Shown here: positions 6,443-15,082 of the stretch, in pieces | Layout: every line of letters begins with the position of its first letter | Numbering within the stretch: position 1 is the first letter of the stretch | Origin: an uncultured Bacteroidales bacterium | Lineage (GTDB): Bacteria > Bacteroidota > Bacteroidia > Bacteroidales > UBA3824 | Assembly (NCBI GenBank): GCA_905234655.1 | Contig: CAJOJG010000029.1 | Coordinates: 1-39,657 of the forward strand | Reading direction: 5' to 3' | Length of the DNA stretch: 39,657 nucleotides | Translations under genes and position numbers: made by a program | The notes under the pieces: model-generated | What the model was told of the DNA's origin: nothing | What the model saw: only the letters and a program-made list of their open reading frames with translations | Database searches by the model: none

Positions 6443-9094
6443 ATGAGAATCATAGCAAAATTCATATTATTGTTGACGGTAGTTATGGTCTTCATTACCG
6501 GCAACGCGCTCGCTACACACAACAGGGCGGGCGAAATTGTGTACAAGCACATCTCCGGCTACCGCTACCAAATCATTGTCTACACGTATTGTTATACGGA
6601 GACGCAGGCGGACAGGGACGAGCTTGAGGTCGATTGTGGCGACGGAACGGGGAAGATAACCGTCTACCGCGAGGGCAGCGGCACAAAGCTCGACGAGCTT
6701 AACTCCATGTCGTTCACATATTTGAAGAAGAATGTGTATTATGGCGAGCATACCTTCGCCGGCCCTGGCACGTATGTCCTTTACATGGAGGACCCGAACA
6801 GGAACGAGGGCGTGCTTAACATTCCTAACTCCGTCAATGTCGTCTTCGCGATAAAGACAACCCTCGTCATCAGCTCCATCACTGGCAACAACAGCTCGCC
6901 CCAGCTGTTGAACTCGCCGATGGACAAGGCCGCCGTCAACCGCACTTTTGTCCACAACCCCGGCGCATACGACCCCGACGGCGACAGCCTTTCGTACCGC
7001 ATCGCCACTTGCCTACAGCAGGACGGACAGGAGATAGTCGGCTATACGCTGCCGCCAGTGTCCGACAGCATTTATGTCGACCCGATAACCGGCGATTTTG
7101 TGTGGGAAAAGCCCACGAGGACCGGCACTTACAATGTCGCCATGTGGATCGAGGAATGGCGCGACGGCATTAAGATTGGGCAGGTCTTGCGCGACATACA
7201 GGTCGAGGTCATCGACACTGACAACCACACGCCGATAATCACTGAAACCGGCAACTATTGCGTCGTGGCGGGCGAGACCGTGGCTTTTAGCGTGACGGCC
7301 ACAGACCCCGACCATGACATGATGAAGATGTACGCCTCGGGCGGGCCGCTTATCGTGGCGGAGTCGCCGGCGACTTTCGATTCTGTGAAAGTATGGACTC
7401 ATAACCCGGTCGGCCATTTCAAGTGGGAGACTAAGCAGAGCCATGTCCGCAGGATGCCATACGACTTGCTGGTGAAAGTGTTTGATAACGACAGGCTTGT
7501 GCCGCTTACAGCATACAGGACGATACCGATCCACGTCATCGCGCCACACCCCACGATTACGTCGCTCACCCAAAGCAACAATGAGATTAAAGTCGACTGG
7601 GACAAAGGCCCGAACACAAACGCCACCGGCTATAAGATATACCGCAAGGACAAGAACATCGACGAGTACGAGCCGGGCGTATGTGAGACTGGCGTGCCGG
7701 AATGGACTGGCTATAAGCTCATTGCCGAAATACACGACGGCGACGACTTGTCATACATTGACGACGAGGACGGGAAGGGACTGCCGAGCGGCTTTGTGTA
7801 CACGTACCGCGTCACGGCGACCTTTGCCGACGGTGCGGAGAGCCAGCCGTCGCCGCCAGTCCATAAAATCCTTGTCCGTGGGCTTATCGCGATGACCAAT
7901 GTCTCCATAAACTCCACCGACGACCATGACGGCGAAATCTATGTGGCTTGGACAACGCCTGTCGAAGAGCTTGACCAGACGCTCATGCCGCCGCCGTACC
8001 AGTACATCGTGCAGTGCGCAAATGGAAAGAGCGCGGAGGCCGGCGAGGGTGTGTTTAATGACAAGCACACTACGTATGGGCTTGAGGACACGTCATTTAC
8101 AGACACTGGCATTAACACACGAGAAATCCGTGCTACTTACCTCGCCACATTCTTCAGCACCGACCCCGAAGACGCGACAAAGCTCCGTGACAATGGCGCG
8201 TCCGACCGTGCGTCGTCCGTGTTCATTAACCTCACGCCGTCCGACCGCCGTGTGACGGTATCTTACATAGCCGAGACTCCGTGGCGCAACGACCTTTTTG
8301 AGGTTTACAGGAAAGGCCCGGAAGACGACGACTTTAAGAAAGTGGGCGAGTCGAAGTCCGAGACTTTCACGGACTACGGGTTGAAGAACGATGTCGAGTA
8401 TTGCTACAAGCTGAAGACCATCGGCTACTATTCCGCGCCCGGTCTGCCGACGGTAATCGAAAACTGGTCGCAGGAAGCATACGCCACGCCTATCGACACA
8501 ATCGCTCCATGCGTTGTGCTAGACGTGACTTCGGTTTGCAACGAGATTTATAACCACCTCAAATGGCATCCCGACACGGTTTGTGGACTTGGCATCGCGC
8601 AGTACACAATATTCTATTCGGAGACCGGCGACGGCGAGCTTACAAAAATTGACGACGCAGGCCCCGAAGTCAATGAGTACAAGCATTATCCGACGAAGGG
8701 CATGGCGGGTTGCTACGCCGTCGCAGCCCGTGACTCTGCCGGAAACGAGGGACTGCCGTCGGCAAAGGCTTGTGTGGACATGTGCGACTACTACCGCCTG
8801 CCCAATGTCTTCACGCCAAACGGCGACGGAAAGAATGACGTTTTCCACCCGTACCCATACCAGTTCATCGACCATGTGGACATGACGATTACAAACCGTT
8901 GGGGCAAGGTCGTGTTCGAGTCCAACGACCCTGACCTTAATTGGGACGGGAAGGACAAGAACTCCGGCTCGGTTGTGCCGGACGGCGTGTATTTCTACCG
9001 GTGCACGGTCTACGAGTACAGGCTCACAGGACTTGAGGAGCGTGAGATTAACGGTTATATAACAGTGTTCACCAAAAAGACTAAAGCCAACTGA
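6443..9094 (+). CDS. Large secreted protein with fibronectin-III-like repeats and type B T9SS sorting domain (CHU_C)
   Basis: 883 aa. The signal peptide (about 1-24) ends ...GNALA and is followed by THNRAGEI, an opening common in Bacteroidota gliding-associated exoproteins. The middle has Ig/FN3-like modules, for example PTITSLTQSNNEIKVDW (about 370) and FEVYRKGPEDDDFKKVGESK (about 620), with fold words such as GYKIYRKD. The last ~100 residues are a CHU_C module: LPNVFTPNGDGKNDVF (from about 786), TNRWGKVVFES, W-D-G-K, VPDGVYFYR. This directs export by the type IX secretion system and surface anchoring (type B signal). Function is unknown, probably an adhesin-like or extracellular structural protein. 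It begins a tight run; the next gene starts 2 bp after its stop. Confidence 0.88.
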   Translation: MRIIAKFILLLTVVMVFITGNALATHNRAGEIVYKHISGYRYQIIVYTYCYTETQADRDELEVDCGDGTGKITVYREGSGTKLDELNSMSFTYLKKNVYYGEHTFAGPGTYVLYMEDPNRNEGVLNIPNSVNVVFAIKTTLVISSITGNNSSPQLLNSPMDKAAVNRTFVHNPGAYDPDGDSLSYRIATCLQQDGQEIVGYTLPPVSDSIYVDPITGDFVWEKPTRTGTYNVAMWIEEWRDGIKIGQVLRDIQVEVIDTDNHTPIITETGNYCVVAGETVAFSVTATDPDHDMMKMYASGGPLIVAESPATFDSVKVWTHNPVGHFKWETKQSHVRRMPYDLLVKVFDNDRLVPLTAYRTIPIHVIAPHPTITSLTQSNNEIKVDWDKGPNTNATGYKIYRKDKNIDEYEPGVCETGVPEWTGYKLIAEIHDGDDLSYIDDEDGKGLPSGFVYTYRVTATFADGAESQPSPPVHKILVRGLIAMTNVSINSTDDHDGEIYVAWTTPVEELDQTLMPPPYQYIVQCANGKSAEAGEGVFNDKHTTYGLEDTSFTDTGINTREIRATYLATFFSTDPEDATKLRDNGASDRASSVFINLTPSDRRVTVSYIAETPWRNDLFEVYRKGPEDDDFKKVGESKSETFTDYGLKNDVEYCYKLKTIGYYSAPGLPTVIENWSQEAYATPIDTIAPCVVLDVTSVCNEIYNHLKWHPDTVCGLGIAQYTIFYSETGDGELTKIDDAGPEVNEYKHYPTKGMAGCYAVAARDSAGNEGLPSAKACVDMCDYYRLPNVFTPNGDGKNDVFHPYPYQFIDHVDMTITNRWGKVVFESNDPDLNWDGKDKNSGSVVPDGVYFYRCTVYEYRLTGLEEREINGYITVFTKKTKAN

Positions 9095-9096
9095 AA

Positions 9097-9906
9097 ATGA
9101 TCAGGATTTCCACCATATTGATTGTGATGCTCATGATGCCGCTGTCCATCGTCGCGCAGCCACAGAGCGTCCAGGACGAGATTAAGTACGCCGCCTACCT
9201 CGTCGACAACGGCAAGAACAGCCTTGCGTACCAGACGCTTAACTCTTTGATAGCCAAGTCGCCGTCCGCGCACGAGGCGTATTATCTCCGTGCAAGAGCC
9301 TATTACAACGACGGCAACGCAAAATCCGCGCTGTACGACATCGACCAGGCTCTTAAGCGTCGTCCCACGTCGCCTCAGTACCTTGAATTAAGGGGCGACA
9401 TCCTCTCGTCGGCTGGAAAGTACAGCCAGGCCGCCGAGACTTTCTCAAAAGCCACAAAAGCCGACGGCGACCGTTTCACGTTGCCATACAAGGCCGCGCG
9501 GGCGTTCCTCGACAGTGAAAAAAACATAGAAAAAGCAATCCAATACGCCGAAAAGTGCCTTGAACTCGCGCCTGAAAACGATTCCGCAAAGTCAATCGCC
9601 GCCGAGGCATACATCGCCGCCGACAACACTGTCGATGCGTTGAAAGTCATAAACACGATTTCCGACCGCTCCGCGTCATTCTTCCGTCTGAGGGGCATCG
9701 CGTATTGCAAGTCACAGTTGAACGACTTGTCAATCTGCGACTTGAACATGTCGCTCGACATCGACCCGTCGCTCTCGGACATCTATCTGTGGCGTGGTCT
9801 TGCGTATTACCAAAAAGGCGACCGAGAAGCCGCGCATTCCGACTGGGAGGCCGCCATAAGACTGCGCCAGTACCGCGCGAAAGATTATCTCCAAAAATAC
9901 CGTTAA
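9097..9906 (+). CDS. Secreted TPR-repeat protein
   Basis: 269 aa. A signal peptide (MIRISTILIVMLMMPLSIVAQ) is followed by about six tetratricopeptide repeats, seen as AYYLRARAYYNDGNAKSALY, YLELRGDILSSAGKYSQAAE, KAIQYAEKCLELAPEND and YLWRGLAYYQKGDREAAHSD. TPR proteins act as binding scaffolds; here it is probably periplasmic or at the outer membrane. The gene starts 2 bp after the T9SS cargo gene and ends 9 bp before the YbbR gene, so all are likely translated from one mRNA. It might assist export or assembly of the upstream cargo, which is inference from position only. Confidence 0.8.
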   Translation: MIRISTILIVMLMMPLSIVAQPQSVQDEIKYAAYLVDNGKNSLAYQTLNSLIAKSPSAHEAYYLRARAYYNDGNAKSALYDIDQALKRRPTSPQYLELRGDILSSAGKYSQAAETFSKATKADGDRFTLPYKAARAFLDSEKNIEKAIQYAEKCLELAPENDSAKSIAAEAYIAADNTVDALKVINTISDRSASFFRLRGIAYCKSQLNDLSICDLNMSLDIDPSLSDIYLWRGLAYYQKGDREAAHSDWEAAIRLRQYRAKDYLQKYR

Positions 9907-9915
9907 TGCGCACAA

Positions 9916-10953
9916 ATGGCTGAGAAAAAGACACTTATACAGAAAGCAAAGGCGTTGATGTACAAGATACGCCGTAAGCGGATTAATAAGAACCTGCTCA
10001 CTTATATCGTGATGGTTTTTATCGCGGTGATGTTCTGGTACTTTAACAAGATAGGCAGTACAATCACCACCGACGCAACGTTCAATATTGAATATTATGG
10101 CCTGCCCAACAACAGCATCCTCGTGCCGGGCGTGACGACCGAGCAGCTCCGCATAACCCTCTCGGCGCGCGGCGCACAACTTTTGGCGCATCGTGGCGGC
10201 TATTCGCCAATCCGCCTCGACCTCTCGAAACTCGACATCAGGACATTCCCCGAGTCGGACTCGTCGTTGAAGTTTGTGACCGACGACGACATCAGGGCGC
10301 AGGTCGAGTTGCAGATGCCCGCCGACTATAAGTTCATCTCCCTGAAGCCCGACACAATCATGCTCGACTTCAGCCTTTCGCGCCATTTGAAAGTGCCGGT
10401 CGTCCTGGATTATGACGTGACTTTCGAGAACCAGTTCAGATTGGCCAGTGCGCCGACCCTCCAGCCCGACAGCGTCGTGATAGACGGTTCGGCGATTATT
10501 GTCGATACTGTCACGGCCATTCATACCGAGAAACTTACATTACGGCGGCTCAGCGCGTCCACTGTCCAAAAAGTCCGGCTCGTCGTGCCGGCGGGCGTCA
10601 ACTGTCCGCTGACCGCGACCGATGCAACGGTCAATGTCGAGAAGTTCACCGAAAACGCCATCGACGTGCCAATCCGCGTGGTCAATGTGCCGGACACGAT
10701 TTCGCTGAGGATTTTTTCGCAGAACGCCACGATAAGGTACCATGTCGGCTGGAACAACTACAAGAAGGTTTCGCGCGAGATGTTTGCCGTCGAAGTCGAT
10801 TATAACGACCTCAACGGCATAAAGATTCCGAAGTTCCTGCCGCTGAGGATTACTAAAATCCCGGAGGAGATGGGCGTCACTAATGTCACGGTTTCGCCCG
10901 AGGCCGTCGAATACATGAGGGAAGTTAAAGACACGCTAAAATGGAAATTATAG
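9916..10953 (+). CDS. YbbR-domain membrane-anchored protein
   Basis: 345 aa. A basic N-terminal stretch (KIRRKRINK) precedes one membrane segment at about residues 28-46 (LTYIVMVFIAVMFWYF). The extracytoplasmic part has beta-rich YbbR-like repeats (FNIEYYGLPNNSILVPG, VPVVLDYDVTFENQFRLA, IDVPIRVVNVPDTISLRIF). YbbR proteins regulate the diadenylate cyclase CdaA in Firmicutes; in Bacteroidota the gene commonly sits next to coaE and its role is unproven. The 3' end overlaps coaE by 13 bp in another frame, a sign of coupled translation. Confidence 0.82.
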   Translation: MAEKKTLIQKAKALMYKIRRKRINKNLLTYIVMVFIAVMFWYFNKIGSTITTDATFNIEYYGLPNNSILVPGVTTEQLRITLSARGAQLLAHRGGYSPIRLDLSKLDIRTFPESDSSLKFVTDDDIRAQVELQMPADYKFISLKPDTIMLDFSLSRHLKVPVVLDYDVTFENQFRLASAPTLQPDSVVIDGSAIIVDTVTAIHTEKLTLRRLSASTVQKVRLVVPAGVNCPLTATDATVNVEKFTENAIDVPIRVVNVPDTISLRIFSQNATIRYHVGWNNYKKVSREMFAVEVDYNDLNGIKIPKFLPLRITKIPEEMGVTNVTVSPEAVEYMREVKDTLKWKL

Positions 10954-11543
10954 GTTTGACAGGCGGCATAGGCAGTGGCAAATCCACTGTCGCCAAGATT
11001 TTTGAGCAGCATGGCGTACCGTGCTTTAATTGTGACGATGAGGCTCGTCATATCCAGGACGACGACCCGCGCGCAGTCGAAGGCATGAAAATGCTTTTTG
11101 GCGACGACATCTACGACGAGCACGGCCATCTTCAACGGCGGCGCGTGGGCGAAGTCGCATTCCGCGACAGCAGCCTCCTCGCAAAGATTAACGAACTTGT
11201 CCATCCGCTTGTCTATGAGAGTTTTATGAAGTTCAAAGCCGCCAATGAGCAGCATAAGTTCGTCCTCATAGAAAGCGCGATACTTATCCAAAGTGGCTTT
11301 TATAAACTCACTGACGGCTGCATATTCGTAAAAGCCGGCCTCGAGGCGCGCATCGCCCGCGTCATGCGGCGCGACGGACTTACCCGTGAGCAAGTCCTCC
11401 TGCGCATCAAGAACCAGATGCCCGAGGAGGAGATGTTGAGGTATTGCAAGTATGTGGTTTTTAATAATGGCTACGTCCCACAGATTGAGTCACAGATACT
11501 CCACGCCGTGCAGACTGGCGATTTTTCTGATTTAATCTACTAA
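10941..11543 (+). CDS. coaE: Dephospho-CoA kinase
   Basis: 200 aa, the usual length. It phosphorylates the ribose 3'-OH of dephospho-CoA with ATP, the last step of coenzyme A synthesis, in the cytoplasm. The P-loop GGIGSGKS lies at residues 8-15; NCDDEAR follows (the substrate-site D-D pair, normally DAD), then the L-V-H-P element (KINELVHPLVYE) and a lid region with RVMRRDGLTREQVLLRIKNQ. It starts inside the last codons of the YbbR gene, so it depends on upstream transcription from about 6.4 kb. All key motifs are present. Confidence 0.93.
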   Translation: MEIIGLTGGIGSGKSTVAKIFEQHGVPCFNCDDEARHIQDDDPRAVEGMKMLFGDDIYDEHGHLQRRRVGEVAFRDSSLLAKINELVHPLVYESFMKFKAANEQHKFVLIESAILIQSGFYKLTDGCIFVKAGLEARIARVMRRDGLTREQVLLRIKNQMPEEEMLRYCKYVVFNNGYVPQIESQILHAVQTGDFSDLIY

Positions 11544-11580
11544 TTAACATATTTTAATGGTTAGATTTTGAAACTTTATT

Positions 11581-11690
11581 TATCTTTGACACGTTAAATA
11601 AAAGTGAATAATGGCACTTTTCTTAAAAATGAAACTTCAATAGATAACGACCGGCTCAGAACTGAAAATTTTTTGGTTCTGAGTTTTTTT
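11581..11690 (+). ncRNA. Candidate small structured RNA between coaE and the FISUMP lipoprotein gene
   Basis: A promoter-like -7 box TATCTTTG lies at 11581-11588. About 12 nt later comes a hairpin (AAAAGTG 11600-11606 with CACTTTT 11615-11621), then a strong terminator hairpin (11655-11690). No convincing coding frame lies between them. This would give an RNA of about 95 nt. The -33 box is missing, so read-through from coaE into a long 3' UTR is the alternative. Confidence 0.3.
11655..11690 (+). terminator. Intrinsic terminator after the coaE operon
   Basis: The stem CTCAGAAC (11655-11662) pairs with GTTCTGAG (11676-11683) and is followed by seven T residues (11684-11690). It ends transcription from coaE and/or the candidate RNA. 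Confidence 0.8.
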
Positions 11691-11746
11691 CGTGCTTTTA
11701 GGCAAGATTTTGGAAAGAATATTGTGTTTTATTGCCAAGTATTTTT

Positions 11747-11754
11747 TAATTTTG
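11747..11754 (+). promoter_or_regulatory. -7 box of the FISUMP lipoprotein / EamA pair
   Basis: TAATTTTG matches TAnnTTTG and is 27 bp upstream of the ATG at 11782. A TTG at 11722-11724 is 22 nt away, slightly long for the -33 box. Confidence 0.55.
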
Positions 11755-11781
11755 CAACGTTAATTATTCAATTTCGAGAAG

Positions 11782-12534
11782 ATGAAAGCAGTTTTCAGAT
11801 ATATTGTGGCGCTGTGTGCGGTACTGTGCCTCGGCTCGTGCGGGGACGACGGCATAGATTTTTCCGGCGAGGAGTATAACCCCAGCGAGAACGACGCATG
11901 GAACGTGTATTATGACACGACCGGCTCCGTCGGCGGCCATTCATACGTCGACCTCGGGCTTAAGGTCATGTGGAGCACTGCCAATATCGGGGCAAGTTCG
12001 CCCTTGGTCTCTGGCTCGTATTTCGCGTGGGGCGAGGTCGTGCCAAAGGAATCCTACACGTGGGAGACTTACGCATACGCCGACAAGTCCGGAAAACTTA
12101 CTAAGTACAATTACAAGCCTGAATCTGGCAGTGGCGGTTTTGTAGATTCGGTGTACACGCTCCTGCCCGAGGACGATGCCGCAGTGCAGAACTGGGGCAA
12201 CGGCTGGCGTATGCCCACCGACGCGGAATTTGACGAACTGCGCGCCGAGTGCACTTGGGAATGGATTTCAGGCATTGGCGTTAATTACTATAAAGTCACC
12301 GGTCCTAACGGCAAGTTCATCCTCTTGCCCGCCTGTGGCAGCATACAAGGCCGAGAACGCATCATGAACTATTCTAACGGTTGCCTATGGTCGTCGAGTG
12401 TCTCTCCGAACAAGCCGGAACATTCATACGAACTTACCCAATATGCTTCAGGCTTTTGGAAGGGCAGCGTCGACCGCTACTACGGCGAGCCAATCAGACC
12501 CGTGGTTGTAATTGAAAAAGGAGGTAGTAGATAA
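11782..12534 (+). CDS. FISUMP-like (Fib_succ_major) domain lipoprotein
   Basis: 250 aa. The signal peptide has lipobox LGS-C20, followed by GDDGID, again an acidic surface-export type sequence. Residues ~50-245 carry the Fibrobacter/Bacteroidetes 'major paralogous domain' pattern: YVDLGLKVMWSTANIG, SGSYFAWGEV, then NWGNGWRMPTDAEFDEL and a late LWSSS segment. The fold resembles sugar- or peptide-binding C-type-lectin-like domains, but no function is established. The next gene starts 2 bp after its TAA, and the GGAGG-like bases at the 3' end (GGAGGTAG) may act as the ribosome site for it. A start at 11782 is the only one giving the lipobox. Confidence 0.78.
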   Translation: MKAVFRYIVALCAVLCLGSCGDDGIDFSGEEYNPSENDAWNVYYDTTGSVGGHSYVDLGLKVMWSTANIGASSPLVSGSYFAWGEVVPKESYTWETYAYADKSGKLTKYNYKPESGSGGFVDSVYTLLPEDDAAVQNWGNGWRMPTDAEFDELRAECTWEWISGIGVNYYKVTGPNGKFILLPACGSIQGRERIMNYSNGCLWSSSVSPNKPEHSYELTQYASGFWKGSVDRYYGEPIRPVVVIEKGGSR

Positions 12535-12536
12535 AA

Positions 12537-13439
12537 ATGTGGATTCTGCCGGTAATATTCTCCGCAATCTTCCTCGGCGTATACGACGTCTGCAAAAAGC
12601 AGTCGGTAAAGGAAAACGCCGTACTCGTAGTAATGCTCATCTCGTCTGGCTCGTCGCTCGTGCTGATGCTCCCGATGCTCCTCGACTCCGCATTCGGACT
12701 GGGGATATTGGACGGAACGCCCTTTGAGGTGGGCGGCACCACCCTCCGAAACCAACTCTACATCATCCTCAAGACTTTCATCGTGCAAGCCTCCTGGCTA
12801 TGCAACTTCTACGCGATGAAACACCTGCCGATCTCCATCGTCGGCCCCGTGAGGTCGAGCGCGCCTGCGTGGACGCTCCTCGGCGCGGTGCTCGTCATGG
12901 GCGAAAGGCTCAACGGCTACCAGTGGCTCGGCGCGGTGATAATACTCGCATGCCTGTTCCTATACGCCACATACGGCAGAAAAGAAGGCATATCCTTCAA
13001 GCACAATATCTTCGTCTATCTCCTGATAGGCGGCACGCTGATAGGCTCGGCGTCAGCACTATACGACAAATATCTCCTGCGCACCGTGATGCTTGACCGC
13101 ATGGAAGTGCAGGCGTGGTTTTCGCTGTACCAATTCGGGCTGGCGTTGATAATGATGCTGATATTCTGGTATCCGACGCGCAAGAAGTCCACGCCGTTCG
13201 CCTTCAAGGCCGCGATACCGCTCGTGGGTCTGTTCCTCACCATCGCCGACTTCCTCTACTACATGGGGCTCAGCAGCGACGGCGCGATGATTGGCATCGT
13301 GTCCCTCGTCCGCCGCAGCAACGTCATCATATCATTTGCGGCGGGCGCGTTGCTCTTCCACGAGCAGCACATCAAGCAAAAAGCCTTCATCCTCTGCGGC
13401 ATCCTCGTCGGAATAGCGATTTTGTGCCTGTGCAAGTGA
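12537..13439 (+). CDS. EamA/DMT-superfamily membrane transporter
   Basis: 300 aa with about ten hydrophobic helices, in two similar halves, as in the drug/metabolite transporter superfamily. Typical elements are PVIFSAIFLGVYDVCKK at the start, ISIVGPVRSSAPAWTLLGA and MGERLNGYQWLGAVII in half 1, and IVSLVRRSNVIISFAAGALL...KAFILCGILVGIAIL in half 2, where the V-S-L-V-R-R/S-x-P pattern repeats. The substrate is unknown. It is tightly coupled to the preceding lipoprotein gene (2-bp gap). The next 136 bp to the following minus-strand remnant hold no supported gene. Confidence 0.85.
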   Translation: MWILPVIFSAIFLGVYDVCKKQSVKENAVLVVMLISSGSSLVLMLPMLLDSAFGLGILDGTPFEVGGTTLRNQLYIILKTFIVQASWLCNFYAMKHLPISIVGPVRSSAPAWTLLGAVLVMGERLNGYQWLGAVIILACLFLYATYGRKEGISFKHNIFVYLLIGGTLIGSASALYDKYLLRTVMLDRMEVQAWFSLYQFGLALIMMLIFWYPTRKKSTPFAFKAAIPLVGLFLTIADFLYYMGLSSDGAMIGIVSLVRRSNVIISFAAGALLFHEQHIKQKAFILCGILVGIAILCLCK

Positions 13440-13575
13440 TTGTTTTTGGGTTCACTTTTCACGGCGAGGCGATGTACCACACGCTCGCCATCATGTTCGT
13501 TTTTGTCTATTTCAACGTCCAAGCCCAAGACAATAAGTATGTACGTCAAGAAAAACATGGATGCGAAGGCAAATT

Positions 13576-14669
13576 TCACTTTCCCACCACCCACTTGTCA
13601 ATCGTCCTCGCGTTGCCGTCCGAAGATATGTTGACGCCGATTTTGACGATTTCGCGGCCGTGGTATTTTGTTAATTTCTAAATTGCAGTGGCAAGTTTGG
13701 CATTGTCCAACCCAATGTGTAAACTTTGCTTTCTTGGTCGCAATCCTTTATTGTGAGATAGCCGTGCTGATACAGGATTGCCAATTCTTCCCTTCCATAG
13801 CCAACATTACAATAAAAATCATCTGCAAAGAATTGCCCGCCGTTCCACTTATTTTTTTCAAATCCTGAGAAACTCTGTTTGATGAAATCGGGGATTGCGT
13901 CGTTAGTTTCTTCACCAAATATCTTTGCCGGATTGTAGATTAGCATAGAACTTGCACTGAATTTGTATGGTTCAACTTCTTTGCCGCCAACAGTTGCCAA
14001 TTCTTTTTTAGTGAAACCACAAATGTCCGCAAATTCATCTCTCATCGAAAGATTGCTCAGATTGTCCAAAATTAGATATTTTGAAATGCCCGTGATGAAG
14101 ACAAAACGCTCGTCATCTTCCAAAACTTTCAGTTGCTGATAGATTTCTTGAAGTTTTGGCTTCACATCGTTTAGTTTACCATCGTAAAGATGGGCATTAA
14201 GCGGCGCGTCATACTCGTCGATGAGTACAACGACGTTTCTGCCCGTCTGCGACTTGGCAGTTTCAATGAGGTTTTTGAAACGTGCGCCGTTGCTGAGGTT
14301 GTCGTTTGGGGTGATGGAATATTTGATTTCCATTTTGGATATGTCGTCCGCAATAGAGGTTCTCATTTCGTCCGGCAACATGTCTTTGTAAGAAGACATA
14401 TCGAGTTTGATGACCGGGTATTGTATCCAGTCCTTTTCCAAGTCGTATATTTTCAGTCCTTTGAAGAGTTCTTTCTTGCCCTCGAAATATGCCCGCAAAG
14501 TGTTTACCAGCAACGATTTGCCGAACCGTCGCGGGCGCGAGAGGAACACGAATTTCCTGTCGCCAATCATTTCATACATGCGCTCGGTCTTGTCAACGTA
14601 GAGGTAGCCCTCGGTTATGATTGACTCGAATCCGGCGCGGCCTGTGGGATATTTGTGCGGTGTAGCCAT
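13576..14669 (-). pseudogene. Decayed AAA-ATPase / PD-(D/E)XK nuclease family gene
   Basis: The frame 13671-14669 encodes 332 aa of the 'AAA-ATPase-like/DUF1703' family common in Bacteroidales (normal length about 500-550 aa). The N-terminal ATPase part is good: RPRRFGKSLLVNTL (phosphate loop) and VVVLIDEYDAPL (Walker B). After GFTKKEL the family middle is shortened, and the frame ends after a fragment matching the YQHGYLTIKD...YTLGW segment. A further family tail lies in another frame just downstream (13576-13665: KYHGREIVKIGVNISSDG...TIDKW, then TGA). The nuclease core between them is gone. So it is a deleted and frameshifted gene; the ATPase part may still be translated. Its cellular role is not established. 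Confidence 0.78.
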
Positions 14670-14775
14670 GGTTTCTGAAAATAGATTTGTCGAACAGTTC
14701 GCGCAGAATGATAAGCATCACCGCGCCCGCGATTGCCGCGAGGATGTAGTTTTTGATTGTTTTATTATCTTTCAT
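14593..14775 (-). CDS. Possible 60-aa single-span membrane peptide upstream of the AAA-ATPase gene
   Basis: The start at 14775 is 35 bp downstream of a perfect promoter. The first half is a plausible membrane peptide (MKDNKTIKNYILAAIAGAVM, then LIILRELFDK). The last ~25 codons overlap the ATPase coding start in another frame and look like shadow sequence, so the true product may be a leader peptide or a remnant. No family is recognised. Confidence 0.35.
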   Translation of the reverse strand: MKDNKTIKNYILAAIAGAVMLIILRELFDKSIFRNHGYTAQISHRPRRIRVNHNRGLPLR

Positions 14776-14809
14776 TGTTTATTGATTTGGTTTGACATTT
14801 TTTTCACCG

Positions 14810-14841
14810 CAAAGGTACACGGAAGAAATAGTCTAACCAAA
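14810..14841 (-). promoter_or_regulatory. Strong promoter upstream of the decayed AAA-ATPase gene
   Basis: On the minus strand TTTG (plus 14838-14841), 20 nt, then TACCTTTG (plus 14810-14817): a full match to the Bacteroidota consensus. It would start RNA near 14803, reading into the 60-aa frame and the ATPase gene. Confidence 0.75.
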
Positions 14842-14874
14842 TATAACGATGGATTTAGGCAAAATTTAGGCAAT

Positions 14875-14921
14875 CTACTTGTCAACCCTCCTGGTGTTGC
14901 GGCCCGACGAGATGTTGACGG
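14875..14921 (-). pseudogene. Second remnant of the nuclease-family C-terminal tail
   Basis: Bases 14877-14919 match 13593-13635 at 35 of 43 positions by direct comparison. On the minus strand they read VNISSGRN..RVDK then TAG, the same tail as in the decayed gene about 1.3 kb away (VNISSDGN..TIDK). It is all that is left of another copy of this gene family. The rest of the stretch to 15082 holds no recognisable gene. Confidence 0.65.
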
Positions 14922-15082
14922 ATTATGCTGTGTCGCCATAATTTCTAAAAATTTTGGTTTGGATCGGGTAAAAGCAGCAAATTTTTCTCATAAAGCAAAA
15001 ATTAACATCATTTGTATTAATATTTAAAAATTTATTTATAATTTTACACCCAAATTTTGTAACAAACCAAACAGCATAAGAA

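Noticed and set aside
13472..13681. Possible secreted peptide (MYHTLAIMFVFVYFNVQAQ...) on the + strand
   Set aside because: It looks like a signal peptide, but the rest overlaps the nuclease tail remnant on the other strand and has no family match or promoter.
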